A stretch of DNA of 64,000 nt, from NCBI GenBank assembly GCA_025449115.1, contig JAHLKC010000005.1, forward strand, positions 466,922-530,921, written 5' to 3'. How positions within the stretch are numbered: the first letter of the stretch is position 1; each line of letters starts with the position of its first letter. Under the pieces are notes generated by a model. It was not told where the DNA came from. It worked only from the letters and a program-made list of their open reading frames with translations, and did not search any database. Origin of the DNA: Chytridium lagenaria (lineage: Eukaryota; Chytridiomycota; Chytridiomycetes; Chytridiales; Chytridiaceae). The translations under genes and the position numbers were made by a program. Positions 23,906 to 36,728 of the stretch are shown here, piece after piece.

Positions 23906-26900
23906 ATGGACAGGCTCCGCATCTTTCTCCAAGAGAGACAGTACTCGGACATCAACCTAAGGTCATGCCTCGATAGGACCATTGTCAAAGATGGCTTCTC
24001 GATGGAAGTGTACAGTGTTCCCGATTTAAAGCGCATGTGAGTTCCATCCACTTGCCACCCAAATTGTCATGTTGAGGGGGATGCATTGCTGACGACCATC
24101 TGTTCCCCACCCTTCCGTGCAGCCCATTCAAGGAGCTGTGTCAAAGCCATTCCGTGAAGCAAGAGTTGGGGAATATTTTGGTCCAAGTAAGTCAACTCAT
24201 TATAGTCTTGCTGGTTTTGACACCTTGCGCGTATTCACTCAGGTTGGTCAACCCACTGGTTTCATCTTCGCTTTGCGATTCCAAAGGAATTAAAAGGACA
24301 GGAGGTGCTTCTGAGATTTGACCCTGACTGCGAGGGTATGATTTGGACAAAGGATGGAAAAGTCATTACGGGTCTTACTGGGGGGCAGATTGGGGAGAGG
24401 CATGTCGAGTATACCCTCGCAACTCAAGCGAAAGGCGGAGAGGTATTTCTGGATGGCTTGCGTCCCTGTTTGTAACATTTTCTTGTAGAAGTTTGAATTC
24501 TACATTGAAATAGCATGCAACGGTCTCTTTGGAAACGCATCAGGTATGGTAACATCTGAAAGCTTCTTTTGCGCTATTCTATTGCTTTGGGCACTTTGAT
24601 GCCATTGCTAACGCAATATTTCACAGGGATTGACCCACCCGATTCAAACAGATATTTTGAGCTAAAAGCGGTCGAACTGGTTGTCCCCAATAAGGAGGCG
24701 AGGCAACTTTTTATGGATATGCAAATTCTCATCGGTATCTGTGAGGTAGGCTTTTACTATATATCAATTTGATGCTTATTTGATGCAGGAAGTGAAAGAG
24801 GACCACCAGCTTTCGTGGGAGGCTCTGTATACAGGTAATGCGATTGTAAATGCATTTACGAGAGATGAGACGCAGGATGAGTACGTTTCTTTCGCTTGAT
24901 GTGACTCTCGTTTTATCGCACTTGAAGGTGAATATGGCTAACCGCTATCTATACGTAGGTCTCTTGTCGAATGTAGGCGTATTGCTGAAGAGTTTTTCAA
25001 AAAGTATGCAAAGGTTGGACCAGCTATTCATGAGATTACAGCCATTGGTAGGTTAATTCTTTCAAATGCTATTTCTTTGTATGCTTCCCATCTACATATT
25101 TCTTACAAGAACTTTTAGGAAATTGCCATATCGACACAGGTACTTTTTACCGAACAACTTTTTACCACTAATTCTTTCTCTTAAAGCCTGGCTCTGGCCT
25201 TTTGCCGAAACCAAACGCAAGGCTGCGCGTTCTTGGTCCCGCCAAATTGTCTTTATGGAGAGCTACCCCGACTTTAAGTTCACCGCCTCCCAAGCGCAAC
25301 AATTCGAATGGGTAGAGCAAGACTACCCTGATTTGTTTGAGAAAATGAAAAGCAAGTTCAAGACGGGCCAGTTTTTACCGATTGGTGGGACTTGGGTGGA
25401 GATGGATACGAATGTGCCGAGTGGGGAGGCGCTTTGTAGACAGTTTTTGTATGGACAGAGATTTTTTGAGAAGAAATTTGGGAAGAGGTGTAGTGTGTTT
25501 TGGTTGCCTGGTATGTTTGAAGAACCTTTTCTTTCATGGATATTGCTGACTGTTGTTTTTTCTTTTTGCTTTGTCGTTTACAGATACCTTTGGATATGTA
25601 AGCCTTATCAACTTTTTTATTGTTATTTATTCTTTTGTTTGAGTTTTTTTTTTCTGACTCTTTTTTATACAGTCTGCTCAGCTTCCTCAATTAGTTAAGC
25701 AAGCAGGTCAGTTTTAATTAAATCTAAGATCATTCCTTCGATGCGCAGCTCTTCTTTATAATGATATATGAAATTTCCTCATTTTTACGTAGACATGAAG
25801 TATTTCTTCACTCAAAAGCTTTCGTGGAACAACATTAACAAATTCCCACACCATACTTTTAAGTGGACGGGGTATGTTTTACTTGCTGCCTTACACACAT
25901 ACTATATCTATTACACAAAATTCTCTCACACTTGAACTAGTCTTGACGGTACCTCTGTCCTCACCCATTTCTCTCCTAACGACACCTACGGCTCTCAAGG
26001 CACCGTCCGCGACATCACCTACACGTAATTACCTCCTCCCTTTCTCAACCCCCGTTGCTACCCTTCTTCTAACCAACCTCCCCCAGCGTCTCGAACAACA
26101 AAGACAAGGCCTACTCGAACCAATCCCTTCTTTGCTATGGCAACGGTGATGGAGGTGGTGGACCTCTTATCCCTATGATTGAAAGGTTGAAGAAGATTGG
26201 GAAGATGGAAGGGTTGCCTGCGACAGTCAAGTTTGGCAGCGTGGATGAGTTTTATGAGGAGTTGGAGAGGACGAGTAAGGATTTGGTGGAGTGGAGGGGG
26301 GAGTTGTATTTTGAGTTGCATCGAGGGACGGTAGGGTTTTGATTTCTTTATTGTGGTTCATTCTTTCACCTTTGTTTTCTTCTTACTTGCTGCCTTTGAC
26401 GTTTTCCCCCTTTTTCCACAATACTATGTCCACGTCGTTGCTCACACTTTCGGTTGTAACTTCCACCATTTCACCTCACATTTTCCCCCCCATTCCCGTA
26501 CATCCCTTTAACGTTTTTTCTCCAGTACACTTCCCACGGATCCATCAAACGCCACAACCGCAAACTCGAGATTCTTCTCACCGAGATTGAGCTTCTCTCG
26601 ACGCTCGCCCTCAACGTCACCACCAAGCCGTTTACGTACCCTCGCGAAAGTCTTGATAAGATGTGGAAGATTGTGTTGTTGTGTCAATTTCATGATGTGT
26701 TGCCTGGGAGTGCTATTGGGATGGTTTATGACGATGCGGAAACACTTATAAAGAGGTTTGGGGAGACTGGGGAGAAGTTGAAGGAGGATGCGGTGAAGGT
26801 TTTGGCGGGGAAGTTTGGGGGGAGGGTTGGAGATGGAGTGCAAGGTTAGTTTTTTGTGGCATTCTTTCTCTTTTCTTTTCTTTCGTTTTACTAATTTTTC

Positions 26901-28973
26901 TTTTCGGGTTTTTTTTTTTTTTTTTTTTTTTTTTGCGTTACTCCCTTATAATTCGTTTAAAAGCTGTTTCGATTTTCAATACGTCGCCTTGGCCGCTTTC
27001 GAGTGCTGTTGTGGAGGTGGATTTGGCGACGCTTGCTGCTGGGACAGAGTTGTATTTGGGGGCTACGTGGAGGCAGCTTTCTGCGCAAAAGAAGGCGCTT
27101 GTGATGGGTATATTAGTTTTCACCATTTTGATCTTATCGCTGACATGTGTTTTCAGTTGATGATGTTCCACCGATGGGTCTGAAAACTTTTGGACTCGGT
27201 AACCGCCCTTCAACGTTCTCTCCTGTGACGAGTGAGTGTATCTCTTTAACCGGTGGAAAGATTGACGCCCTTTTCTTTCTTTTTTTTTTTCCTTCGTAGT
27301 TGAGGAAATGGATCAGAATATTGTGATGGAGAATGCCTTTGTAAAGCTTGTTCTTGATGCACATGGACGCGTTGCATCGTTCTATGATAAGCTGGCGAAA
27401 CGAGAGGTTATTGCACCTGGACAATTGGGGAACGTGTTTAAATTATTCGAAGACGTCCCCCTCTACTGGGATGCATGGGATGTAAGAGCCTCCACAACCC
27501 CCTCCATTGTTGACGATTTCAGGTTGAAGCCTATCATTTGGAAAAGGGGTGGACGGCAGACGCGGGTGTTGCTGTTATTGAAGAAACTGGACCTGTCCGT
27601 GTGAGTGTGACAGTGACGCACCCTATTACGCCGACGAGTGTTGTTGAGCAGAGGATTGTGTTGACGGCTTTGGATGGGATGGTGGAGTTTGAGACGAGGG
27701 TGAAGTGGGATGAGAATCGGGTGTTGTTGAAGGTGGAGTTTCCGGTGGATGTTGTGGCGGATACGGCTACTTTTGAGACGCAGTTTGGGGTTTTGGAACG
27801 GCCAACGCATTATAATACGAGTTGGTGAGTTATTCTTTCTTTTCTTTTCTTTTTTTGAGGTTATGTAGAGTTGGACGGTTTTGGATTTTTGTCACGCATT
27901 TTTTATATATTGAGTTTTTTCTTTTGTAATCTTACTTTTTTTTTGGTTTACGCGTGGTTTATGTTATGTTATTGCCTTTTTTGTTATTATCACCTGTATA
28001 TTAATTTTAAGGTACTTTGTTGTTTCTTTATGCATATTTTTCTTGTTCTTTCTTCTTGTCGCGCTTGTATATTATTCCCGTCTCCACTCATAACATTCCA
28101 CGCTTACCCTTCTCACTCGGGTATTTTATAGGGACATGGCCAAATTCGAAGTCTGCGCCCACAAATTCGCCGATCTTTCCGAATCCAACTTTGGCGTTGC
28201 ACTATTCAACGACTGGTATAAATCACACCCTTATTCTATTTTCTTCCTTTTTCTAAACGCCTCATATCTCTTCCCGCAGTAAATACGGATACTCGGTTAA
28301 AGACAACATTATGCGCATTTCCCTCCTCAAATCCCCTAAAGCGCCTGACCCCAACACCGACATGGGTGGCCATATGATCCGATATGCATTGTACCCACAC
28401 AAGGGATCGTTTGGGGAGAGTGATGTTGTGAAGAAGGCTTATCAGTTTAATCGATCACCAATAGTAAAGTAAGTCTCGCCCCCCTCCTCCCAACTTTTTT
28501 TTTTCGGGTGTATTTATTTTTTTCATATGTGTAGGCCGATGCTTGTGAATGCGGCGAGGATGCAGACATCAAACTCTGGAGCGTTTTTCGAAGTTGATAA
28601 AGGGAATGTTGTGGTGGATACGGTGAAATGCGCTGAGGAGGGGAGGAGTGGGGTGAAGAGTGGGAAGGATGTGGTGGTGAGATTGTATGAGGCTTATGGG
28701 GGACGGTGTGCAACTGTTTTTAAAAGGTGAGAAGGGTGTTTTTTTTTTATTTTGTCGCGTTTCTTTATGTATATATTTTGGTTTTTCGTTTTTTTTTTTT
28801 TTTGCGCTGTGCTATTAGGAACTAATGAGTTTTGTAGTCAATTTGGTATCAAACAAGCTCATATCTGCAACATTATGGAAGATATTCGAGACGCTATCCC
28901 CATTATTGACGGGACACTTCTTCTTGATATGAAGCCGTTCCAACTTTTGAGCATCAGGCTTATTCTTGAATGA
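23906..28973 (+). CDS. AMS1: GH38 alpha-mannosidase (Ams1/MAN2C1 type)
   Basis: A long multi-exon gene for a class II alpha-mannosidase that trims free oligosaccharides in the vacuole or cytosol. The start is placed at 23906 (MDRLRIFLQERQYSDINLRS). Family landmarks in order are: EYFGPSWSTHWFHL; CHIDTAWLWPFAETKRK across an intron, with the zinc-site His/Asp; and WEMD-like GGTWVEMDTNVPSGEA. Next is FWLPDTFGYSAQLPQ, which contains the nucleophile Asp. KFPHHTFKWTG, CQFHDVLPGSAIGMVYDD and a C-terminal beta domain follow. The last exon is NIMEDIRDAIPIIDG ending MKPFQLLSIRLILE. At least ten GT..AG introns interrupt it, some T-rich, including a T26 run near 26910. One frame break near 24135 is needed (PFKE to AVSKPF). 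The family is certain; cellular location is inferred. Confidence 0.88.
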
Positions 28974-29363
28974 AACATGCCAAACTGCTTTTAAGCGTTA
29001 GTTTCATAATTAAATAAAACTTTGGGTGACGATGCACGGATCTTTTTATACCAAAGCGTGTGTGCCGAAAAGAAAATTCTTTTTACTTCAAAAAATAACC
29101 ACAGAGATTTTTACTCACAATGGTGCTAGTCAAAAGCATGACATGGCGTCAGATAGCGCGCATAGCTCTACTTTGTGAGCCAAGAGCATACGTGGTTAAA
29201 CAGATCTACCATGTGACATTACTTGGCAACGTACTAAACAAAGTTAAAATAAAAAAACACGTATTTATTACAAGGTCATTTCAAAAAAAAGAGTTTCATT
29301 ACTCCTGTCGTCAACAAGAAGGTTTCCTGTTCCTTGCCGAACAAAGAGACCATCCCCAGGTTC
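28974..29363. other. Convergent 3' spacer
   Basis: Tail-to-tail spacer between the mannosidase and the unknown protein below. It is A/T-rich, and an open stretch at 29120-29395 lacks any recognisable feature. Confidence 0.4.
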
Positions 29364-30664
29364 CTAAATGGATAGCTGATCCATATTATCACTAACAAAA
29401 TCAAACTCTGTCTCCATTCCCATCACCTCTTCCTCTGGCACAATCCTCACAGTGGTCCAAACCGGTTCTCCTGCGGCATCATATCCAGAGATAAACTTAG
29501 GCGACGTGGTTGAATTCTGGGGACCCCCAGTACGATCTGATGTCCTAGGCAATGGTTTGTGTGGCGTGAAATCCTTGGGAGGCTTAGTGGATTTTCCTGA
29601 TAATCGAGAAGATTCGGCAATAGTAACGGCAAGAGTGTTGGCAGATACAGGTTCGCGACCTCGTTGAGAAAGTAAGCAAATGGTAATAACTTTCAGAAAG
29701 TCAAGTCCTTCTGTCAATCCACATAGCGTTGAATGGCGGGCCTTCTCCATGCTCTCATCGGTTCCCTCAGGCGGCGGGTCAAAGTCCTCGTCAGTCCCAA
29801 AAGGATATGTCAAAATCTCAGTTCTATCCGAATTCTCAACAAAAAGCTTCCACTGCTGCGGAGTGTAGAGAAGAGTAGGCGCACCCGTGGTGTACAAGGC
29901 AGATAGAGTCTGAATGCTTCGAGATTTTCTGTACCAGTAGTCTTTCAGGATAAAGGATTCTGCTGTTTTAGCCTCTGTAGCAAGAAGCCTTCTACTTCCA
30001 TACTGTACTGTATAGTCGCGCTTGCCGCTAATATTGTACTGAGAATGAGCGAGGATGCCGCCAATAGTGAACCGCTGTTGTTCCACCACTTCCACATCAG
30101 TATTTTCAGTGAAAGTGCAATGCGGTCGACGAGCTTGGAAAACGAATTTTCAACGCGAACCTCCAAAGTATTTGAGGGCAAATTGCAAAACCAATCCCAA
30201 GCTTTCGTTACTAGTGGGTCAACAACAACAATGTTGTCAAACAACGTCCTCCAGTCTTCGGGTGCAAATACAAGCCTTGCCAGTTCATCCAACTCACACC
30301 TTTGAAGACAAAGGTACAGGTATGGATGAATGACATTGTGGGAAAGCTGAGAAGCGGTTTCCCAAAGTGCCATGATTCCACCTCCTTCTGTAATTGTAGT
30401 GCAATTGTACGCCCTCTCCCGAATGCGGCCCGTCAAACACTCTTTGTTTTTCTGTAGCTTTTCATCCAAATAGTCCTGTAAATTGCCGGACAGCTGCTCG
30501 TGTTCACCTTCAATGCTTGAATCATCACCAGTGGTCGAGCTTGTATCTGACAGAGAGCTACTGTTCTCGTCGTAGAGTCTAATTCGGACTTGAGCGCCAC
30601 GTACCATAAAGGTTGGGGTGATTGAGGATGGGGTGATTGGGATAGCGTTGGCTTGTGAAGACAT
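29364..30664 (-). CDS. Unknown protein with a possible PD-(D/E)XK nuclease-like motif, one frame break
   Basis: A two-part reading of about 430 residues joined across one break near 30110. The N-terminal half is helical and acidic/Ser-rich (MSSQANAIPITPSS, then YDENSSSLSDTSSTTGDDSS). In the middle, GGILAHSQYNISGKRDY is followed by RRLLATEAKTAESF. This gives an Asp about ten residues before Glu-X-Lys (EAK), the spacing of PD-(D/E)XK phosphodiesterase cores. Downstream are LSALYTTGAPTLLYTPQQW and ILTYPFGTDEDFDPPPEG. The C-terminus is Pro/Thr-rich. I do not know the family; nuclease activity is an inference from one motif. No introns are visible. It is the last gene of a minus-strand block that includes INSIG. 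Confidence 0.5.
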
Positions 30665-31362
30665 GTTGTTGAAATGAGGAATGAAGTGGGATATTATTTT
30701 GATGGAGAATGGATCAATGGAAGGATGTCAGGGTAGATCAGTGTATAGTTGGATCGGAAGGATGGGTGGGATGGATGGGTGGAGCGAAGGATGGATGGTG
30801 TGCTGTGTGCGGGATAGCACAAAATTGTCACAATGTTTTGCATCCCCAAAGTAAAATATATATCTCTCGTTGAAACATGCATAGTAGCCATCGCAAGACG
30901 CCTTCGACTAGAGCCACCGTCACCATGTGCACTACCCCTCAGCCGAGCCGGGATGATAACGCTTCGCAGGAACAACGAAGAACCATTACGCTAATGCTCT
31001 GCAATCATGTTTATCCAGCATATATGTATTACTTTACGTTATGCCTCTGGCGGCAAAAGGGAGAAAAAAACAAATAAAAGACCAGACAAAGGCGAAAGAA
31101 TAAAGGATAATGATGTTGCTAAAGAAGTAGAACTAAACAGTCGTACTCTACATAAAAAAAAAGAAAGGTGAGAGTAAAAGGAAATACGTGAATGTGTGAA
31201 TGAACGCGAAAAAAGGTGATAAAAAGGAATGTATGAAAGTGCGTTGTAAAAAGTAAATGAAATAAACGGAAACCAAAATAAGCGAAATTGATATTAACCC
31301 CTCCAACGGCTTTCCAACCTCCTAAACCTCTCTAGAACGATTACACCGACTGTCCCCAGCAA
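30665..31362. other. Intergenic spacer
   Basis: Upstream region of the nuclease-like gene. It has GGAT-rich imperfect repeats at about 30710-30800. No gene is supported. Confidence 0.4.
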
Positions 31363-32068
31363 CAACAAAAAAGCTAAAAAAAAAGCTGATTAAAACCCCC
31401 GGGTTTTCCTGCAAGTACGTTGGTCGTGTAAAATCCCTTCCCCAGATCCATCACCACCCAGACGAGAAGGAAAAACTCTTTGACGAAAAGATGCTTGGGT
31501 GGGTATGGTGGGACGTTTGACTATCTCGCTGTCAATTCGCGTAAAAAAGATATCATTCCAGATAAAGGCAAAAAAGAAATGAAGATCAAAACCCTTTTAG
31601 TAATGTAGGCGTGTTTTTAACTTCAAAAAAAGCACAGAGTACGTAGAACTGAACTTTTTTGCTACTTACTGAATACATCTAAAATCAGCAGCACTTCATT
31701 TACAAAACGTTTGATCCCTTTTACTGCATGAAATACCAAATAAGTGTTCAATTTTAGTTTTCTTATTCATGTTGTTCATGGTGTTGGGATGATTCTGAAA
31801 AGGTTTTTTTCACGGGTTCAAATACATACAACTCTATATAAGTGGAAACTGCGGCAAATATGTCAACGCACGCGCGAGAGAGATCAAAAAAAACAACAAA
31901 CAATTAGAAACTAGCGGCATACGACGGGGGTTTAATAAAGGAAGGGGGAGAAAAAGGTGGGGTGGGATTATGTATAAAATAGAGAGAAAAACAAGTAAGA
32001 ACTAGAGAGGTAGGTGCTCCCTGACTTGCACGTTAACCTATTGCACCCTTCTCGTGCTAAACTGCTGC
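31363..32068 (+). repeat. Dispersed inverted repeat, copy A (with internal insertion)
   Basis: Two conserved blocks (31363-31600 and 32006-32068) reappear on the opposite strand at 58738-59062. Block 1 shares long exact runs such as TTTTCCTGCAAGTACGTTGG. Block 2 is nearly identical around CTTGCACGTTAACCTATTGC and TCTCGTGCTAAACTGCTG. In copy A the two blocks are about 400 bases apart; in copy B about 30. No coding region is evident. It lies in the 3' flank of the INSIG gene. It could be a non-autonomous element or a conserved non-coding transcript. Confidence 0.75.
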
Positions 32069-32240
32069 TTCCGCTCTAGAGGATGATGGTAAGGAATAAC
32101 AGCCAGCTGCCTTCCGATCGCTCCAAAGCAGACACTCGACGAATACAGAATACACGGAAACCATGACCTCACACCGAAAAAGTCGGGGTTCGTGATACTA
32201 CCAATCAGTTATATACATATACATAGAATGGGGGGATGTT

Positions 32241-33277
32241 TTACCTGTAAGCTCCATGCTGGACGAGAATAAATACAGCACATGTACCGATGAATGAAAA
32301 GACAGAGGAGATGAGAAAGCCGTGCCAGGTGCGGTCAAAGAGGAACCAGAGGCCCAGGGCGAGGAGAGCGAGGGTGATGGAGACTTGGAGGTTGGACGTC
32401 CAGGGAAGTTTTGAGGCTGCGTAGTTGACTCCGATGAAACCGCCGCAGCATCTAATTAAATAGTGTTATTTTATTAGTGGGGTGATGTTGCATTGTATTT
32501 ATTCTAAGGGGGATATATATAACTTTTGTTTTTTTTTTTGGAGGTGGGGGGGGGGGGGGGTGTTTTAAAAATAGGGGCTTCAAGTTGATGCTTTTGAGTA
32601 GTGATTCGTAAGGAGGAGGTATAAGTCGTAGATGCGAGATACCAAGGCTGATACATTGGTTATGAAGTATAGCTTCTGCGGAGCTGTAATAGTAATTGCG
32701 TCGACCCGTGGCAGCCATTATTCCATCCCAACGCAAGAACGAGCAATAAATTCTACTTCAACGCCGCATTCATACCCACATGAAATACATACCTAATAAC
32801 ACTCGACCACTCCCTCCTCACCCTTCCGGGCCTCTCTCCCACCACCAAATCCATCCACGGATACACAGTCCCCACAAGACACCCACTAAACCCACAACAC
32901 AGCGGCACCCAACTCGCGGTACTGAACCATTTGTTGACGGTGACGGGGTACCGAGTGATATTGTGTTCTTGCTGGAGATGATCAATGATGATGGAGAAGA
33001 GGAAGCCGAGGGTGAAGAGGGTCAGGAGACGGAGGGGGTAGTAGAATGGGGATTTGGAGGGAGGGAGGGAGAGCGTTAGGGAGGCGGTGAGACGGGAGGA
33101 TGAGGTTGTGGATGAAGAGGTGGGTGGTGTTGTTGGCGCGGTGGTGGTGTTGGAGGTGGTGGTGTGATCTTGATGGGATGGTACCCCGGATGATGCATGT
33201 TGATGAGTCGATGTGGATGAAAAAGGTCGGCGTTGACGGGCTGTTGTGGTGGTGGATGATGCGACGGTCGAGTCCAT
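32241..33277 (-). CDS. INSIG: INSIG-like ER membrane protein
   Basis: Two exons (32793-33277 and 32241-32451) join in phase to an intact 231-residue protein. A Ser/Thr-rich cytosolic N-terminus (about 65 residues) is followed by membrane segments: LRLLTLFTLGFLFSIIIDHL, then WFSTASWVPLCCGFSGCLVG. Next come WMDLVVGERPGRVRREWSSV and, after the intron, CCGGFIGVNYAASKLPWTSN. The last segments include LALLALGLWFLFDRTWHGF and SFIGTCAVFILVQHGAYR. This order matches INSIG/Nsg1 proteins, which bind sterols in the ER and control HMG-CoA reductase stability and, in animals, SREBP transport. The N-terminal tail is long for the family. The stop TAA directly follows the last residues. No frame problem is present. 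Its target in this organism is unknown. Confidence 0.87.
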
Positions 33278-34213
33278 GATGTGAAGGGGTGTGATGTCAA
33301 TGTGTGTGCCTTTTACGTTTAGCGCGCCATTCTAGCAGGGTAGCCAATGTAGGACAATTTTGAAATCAGGCCATTATGTCAGTCACGCGCATTGCCCTTC
33401 AAAAACGCGTCTGTTTCGTGTCCATCGAATCCTACCCCATCTCACCGTGTCCTGTTCCATCTCACCCCATCCCCTCCTATCCTTGCCTGTACAATCCTGT
33501 CCCAGATTCTGTTCATCTCGTCATGATCCTTTTGTAAAAAAGGAAAGCAAGTTCAAGAGGACCCGATGGATACCAGGTTGAAGGGCCGAACGAACGGGTA
33601 AAAAGTAAGTCCCTCGACGCTTTTCCTAGCTTTCTCTTTGGCAACTTGAAATTCAAAAATACATATTAAAACTCTTGTCGCCGCAGCAAACGGTATAGCG
33701 TTACAATTTTTAGTTCACTTTAGAGTGTAAAGATGACTCCCACAACATTCAATGGGGAAAACGAAGGTAATCATGATGACGGGACGTGTGCGTGCATCCT
33801 TTTCAAAAAACAATAAACAAAAAGCGACTTCCTTTTTTTCAAAATATCCATACGTGAGAGCTAAGAAACCCAAAACATTCATGTTTCAAGATTCGTTGAC
33901 ATCGACAACGTGCTGCATGGAGCAAGCCGAATCATTTTAAAGTTTGCATCCATTGATATCAATTATCTCACCGCACTTGCCTTTCACGAAGGAATCTCCA
34001 AGACCAATACCGATACTTTGTCGTTTACATAAAAATTAAAAACACAATAGCTAGTAATACGCATACGCACTCGTACTGCTCATATATATTGCATTACGTA
34101 AAAAAGAGTTTTAGCCAAAACAAAGGCCGTGGTACCACCGCACCCCGCACACATCGACCCCAAAAGATGCAGGCAAAACCATGGGGAGATAAAACCTATT
34201 TGAAATAACAAGT
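33278..34213. other. Intergenic spacer
   Basis: A/T-rich spacer upstream of INSIG. Short open stretches show no similarity that I recognise. Confidence 0.4.
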
Positions 34214-34883
34214 TTATCTCGAGAAACATCCACAAACAGCCTTCTTAATGATCCCATGAAGGAACGGGATATAACTGGCGCTATACCTAAAACAACAAAG
34301 AAAAAGAGGAAGTGGGTTCAGTTTTTTTGTTGTACCCAAAAGGACAACAACGGAAAACACATACCAGAACAACGCAAGGTATTGAAAGATACAGCAAATA
34401 ATGACAAGAATGAGTCCCGCATTGCTAAGAAAGATGGCAAGGACAATAGTCAAGACCATGGAGATGAGGAAAACCAACGTCGCTGCGATTCTAACGGAAT
34501 CAAACATTTTCTACATATCCGTTCAGTTAACGATAAAAGTGCAAGGAAAGAAAAGGCGTACCTTGAACTGTTTCAGGAATCCAACGAGGAAACCAGTGGC
34601 GAGGAGGGAGATGATGTTTCCGATGGTGTAGAGGACGGCGAAGCCAGCAATGTTACCGATAAAGAGGGAGATGGAGGACTACCAATGTGTGTAGGTTAGA
34701 GAGATGGAGTGAGAGGAGATGAAGGAAGGAAGAGAGGGCCTTACAATGATACTGATCAGGAAGCCGACGCCAAAGCAGATTCCAAAGCCGTAGAAACGTT
34801 TGTGTTCTTGTGAGTTGGAAGCCACCGCACATGTCGTCCATGCCTTCATCTTGGGTGGAGGAGAAGTAGTCTGTGATGGCCAT
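34214..34883 (-). CDS. SFT2: SFT2 family vesicle-transport membrane protein
   Basis: A small four-helix membrane protein of the SFT2/Got1 type, which supports vesicle fusion with the Golgi. The N-terminus MAITDYFSSTQDEG leads, after one break near 34825, into HKRFYGFGICFGVGFLISII. Exon 2 gives FIGNIAGFAVLYTIGNIISL and ATGFLVGFLKQFK. Exon 3 gives KMFDSVRIAATLVFLISMVL and IVLAIFLSNAGLILVIICCI. The last exon reads YSASYIPFLHGIIKKAVCGC. SASYIPF and the GFLxG..QFK..F segment are family hallmarks. Three GT..AG introns separate the exons, all in phase. The frame break in exon 1 is the only problem. Expected size is about 170 residues, close to the family's usual length. Confidence 0.8.
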
Positions 34884-35348
34884 CTTTTAAAAGGAGGTGT
34901 GCTGGATGATGGTGTCGTAGGAGGTGGTTGACGGATGTTGATGTGGTCGATGCCACAGGATGCAGATGGATGATGGGATGGTATTTCTTTTTAGTGCGAC
35001 AGAAATTGGAGAACTTGAACTTTCGTGTCTTGTATTCTCTCATGCAAAAATGCCTAGAGGCTGATCCTCAGCTCGTTTTTTTCAAAGTTGAAAACAAACG
35101 TATTTTATTTTATACAGGAATTATTAAAACCCCATTTTAAAAACAGACTGCTTTTCCATTTCCTTTGAAAAAAAGCAGGTTCGGAAAAAGAAACAAAAAA
35201 CAAACAACAAAAACAAGCGGGTATCATTTTCCACACAGATAAAAAAATGTTAAAGAAAACACAGGAACAATCAAGGCTCGCCCAAAAACTCCATCTCAAG
35301 AAACAAAAAGGAAAGAAAGGAACGTTAATGCGCGAAAAAACACTCGCG
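34884..35348. other. Intergenic spacer
   Basis: A/T-rich upstream region of the SFT2 gene with A-rich tracts. No supported gene. Confidence 0.4.
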
Positions 35349-36728
35349 TCAAACCCCATAAATAATATAAAAACCACGTCCCTCCAAACAAAAAATACAA
35401 TAATCAATCTTCCTTCTCTCCAAAGACGCTGGTGATCCTCCAACCACCCACCTCGGCGATACAGTCCCAGAAGACCCCGCCGACGCCGGCGATTCGGTAC
35501 CTCCCATCCCCTTCTTCAACAACGGCTTCTGCACACCCCCACTTCCAATCCCCAAAACCGTATTCAACATGCCCATCGCACGCCCCGCCTCCCTCGTCCT
35601 CGTCCGTCCCCTCCCACTCCACCCCTCCCCATCCACAACCTCCACAGTATTCCATTCCTCACTCTTCCCCCCCTTCTCTAAATCCTTCACACCCAACATA
35701 TTCCTCTCCCTCTCCTCCCTCCACTTCTCACACAACGGTCTCGAAAACCTCGTAGCCACCCAATAAATCAACCAAAGCGTCAACACAAACCCCAATATCG
35801 ACGTCACAGTATACGACCCAACCCTCGTCTCGGCGCAAAGCTATCATGCGTCCACTCCCAAGCCCTTAAAACACCCCACTCCTCTTCCACATCCCCACGA
35901 AGTTTCGCCGCCATCTCCCTCGCCTCCCTCGCCTCCCATGGTTTCCAACACACAATCCCCCGATAATCATGACAATACGTGAAATAGTTCACCCAAAACA
36001 CTCCCATGACTTCGAGCGGAGGATGATCGTGATGGGTCGATCGGCGGGGTTGGCAATCATGAAGAAATTGTGGAGACCAACGATACCGGCGATACAGAGA
36101 AGACCGTTGTAAACGTAGAGCATGGTAAAATTGGTTGCGCCGAGTGCCCAGTAGACGGTGTGGATGGCAAAGGGGGTGAGGGTTGTGATGGAGAGGGAGT
36201 TTGGCTCGAGAAAGATGGTGGTGAAGATGGTAATCGCGACAGAGTGATGGATAGCTGATAAACACGAGTCGTACATATGTGTAAAAATGTGATTAAAAAG
36301 ATTAAATACGTGGAATAATAAGAAACGTAATAAGGCATCTCCACCAATATGTAAACAAACAAAAACGGCAAAAAGAGATAGAAGAACTCTACAGCCAAAA
36401 AACCCATCACTCAACTCACCCATCGGAGTAAACCCTGCCCACATATTCGTCGTATAAAGTTCCACCGCATAAAACGCCCCATGCAACACCAACAACCCCC
36501 TAAACTGCTTCGCAGCCCAAGGTACATACGACCCCCCCTTCATCGGCACCCAACGTTTATGCTGGACACACCAAAACACAGCAATGAAGGTCTGGAGGAC
36601 CCAAAGATGGTTGAGATACGCATGCCATTTGATAGGGAACATGAGAGCGTGGGTTGTTCCAGGAGGAAACCGGGGAGAAGGAAATCAAAGATGGCAAAGA
36701 TGGAGCGGGTGGATGATTCGGAGGACAT
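35349..36728 (-). CDS. Unknown multi-pass membrane protein, frame-broken
   Basis: I do not recognise the family. From a start at 36728 (MSSESSTRSIFAIFDFLLPG) the protein continues, after a break near 36670, with MFPIKWHAYLNHLWVLQTFI and CVQHKRWVPMKGGSYVPWAA. An intron (36250-36420) separates it from HHSVAITIFTTIFLEPNSLS, WALGATNFTMLYVYNGLLCI and VGLHNFFMIANPADRPITII. Further breaks near 36010 and 35830 lead into VNYFTYCHDYRGIVCWKPWE and SILGFVLTLWLIYWVATRF. A long charged tail follows, containing EREERN-like and Gly-rich segments. There are about six hydrophobic segments, each with many Trp, Tyr and His. The conserved-looking Trp and His residues near membrane edges are suggestive, but no function can be given. 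Confidence 0.5.
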
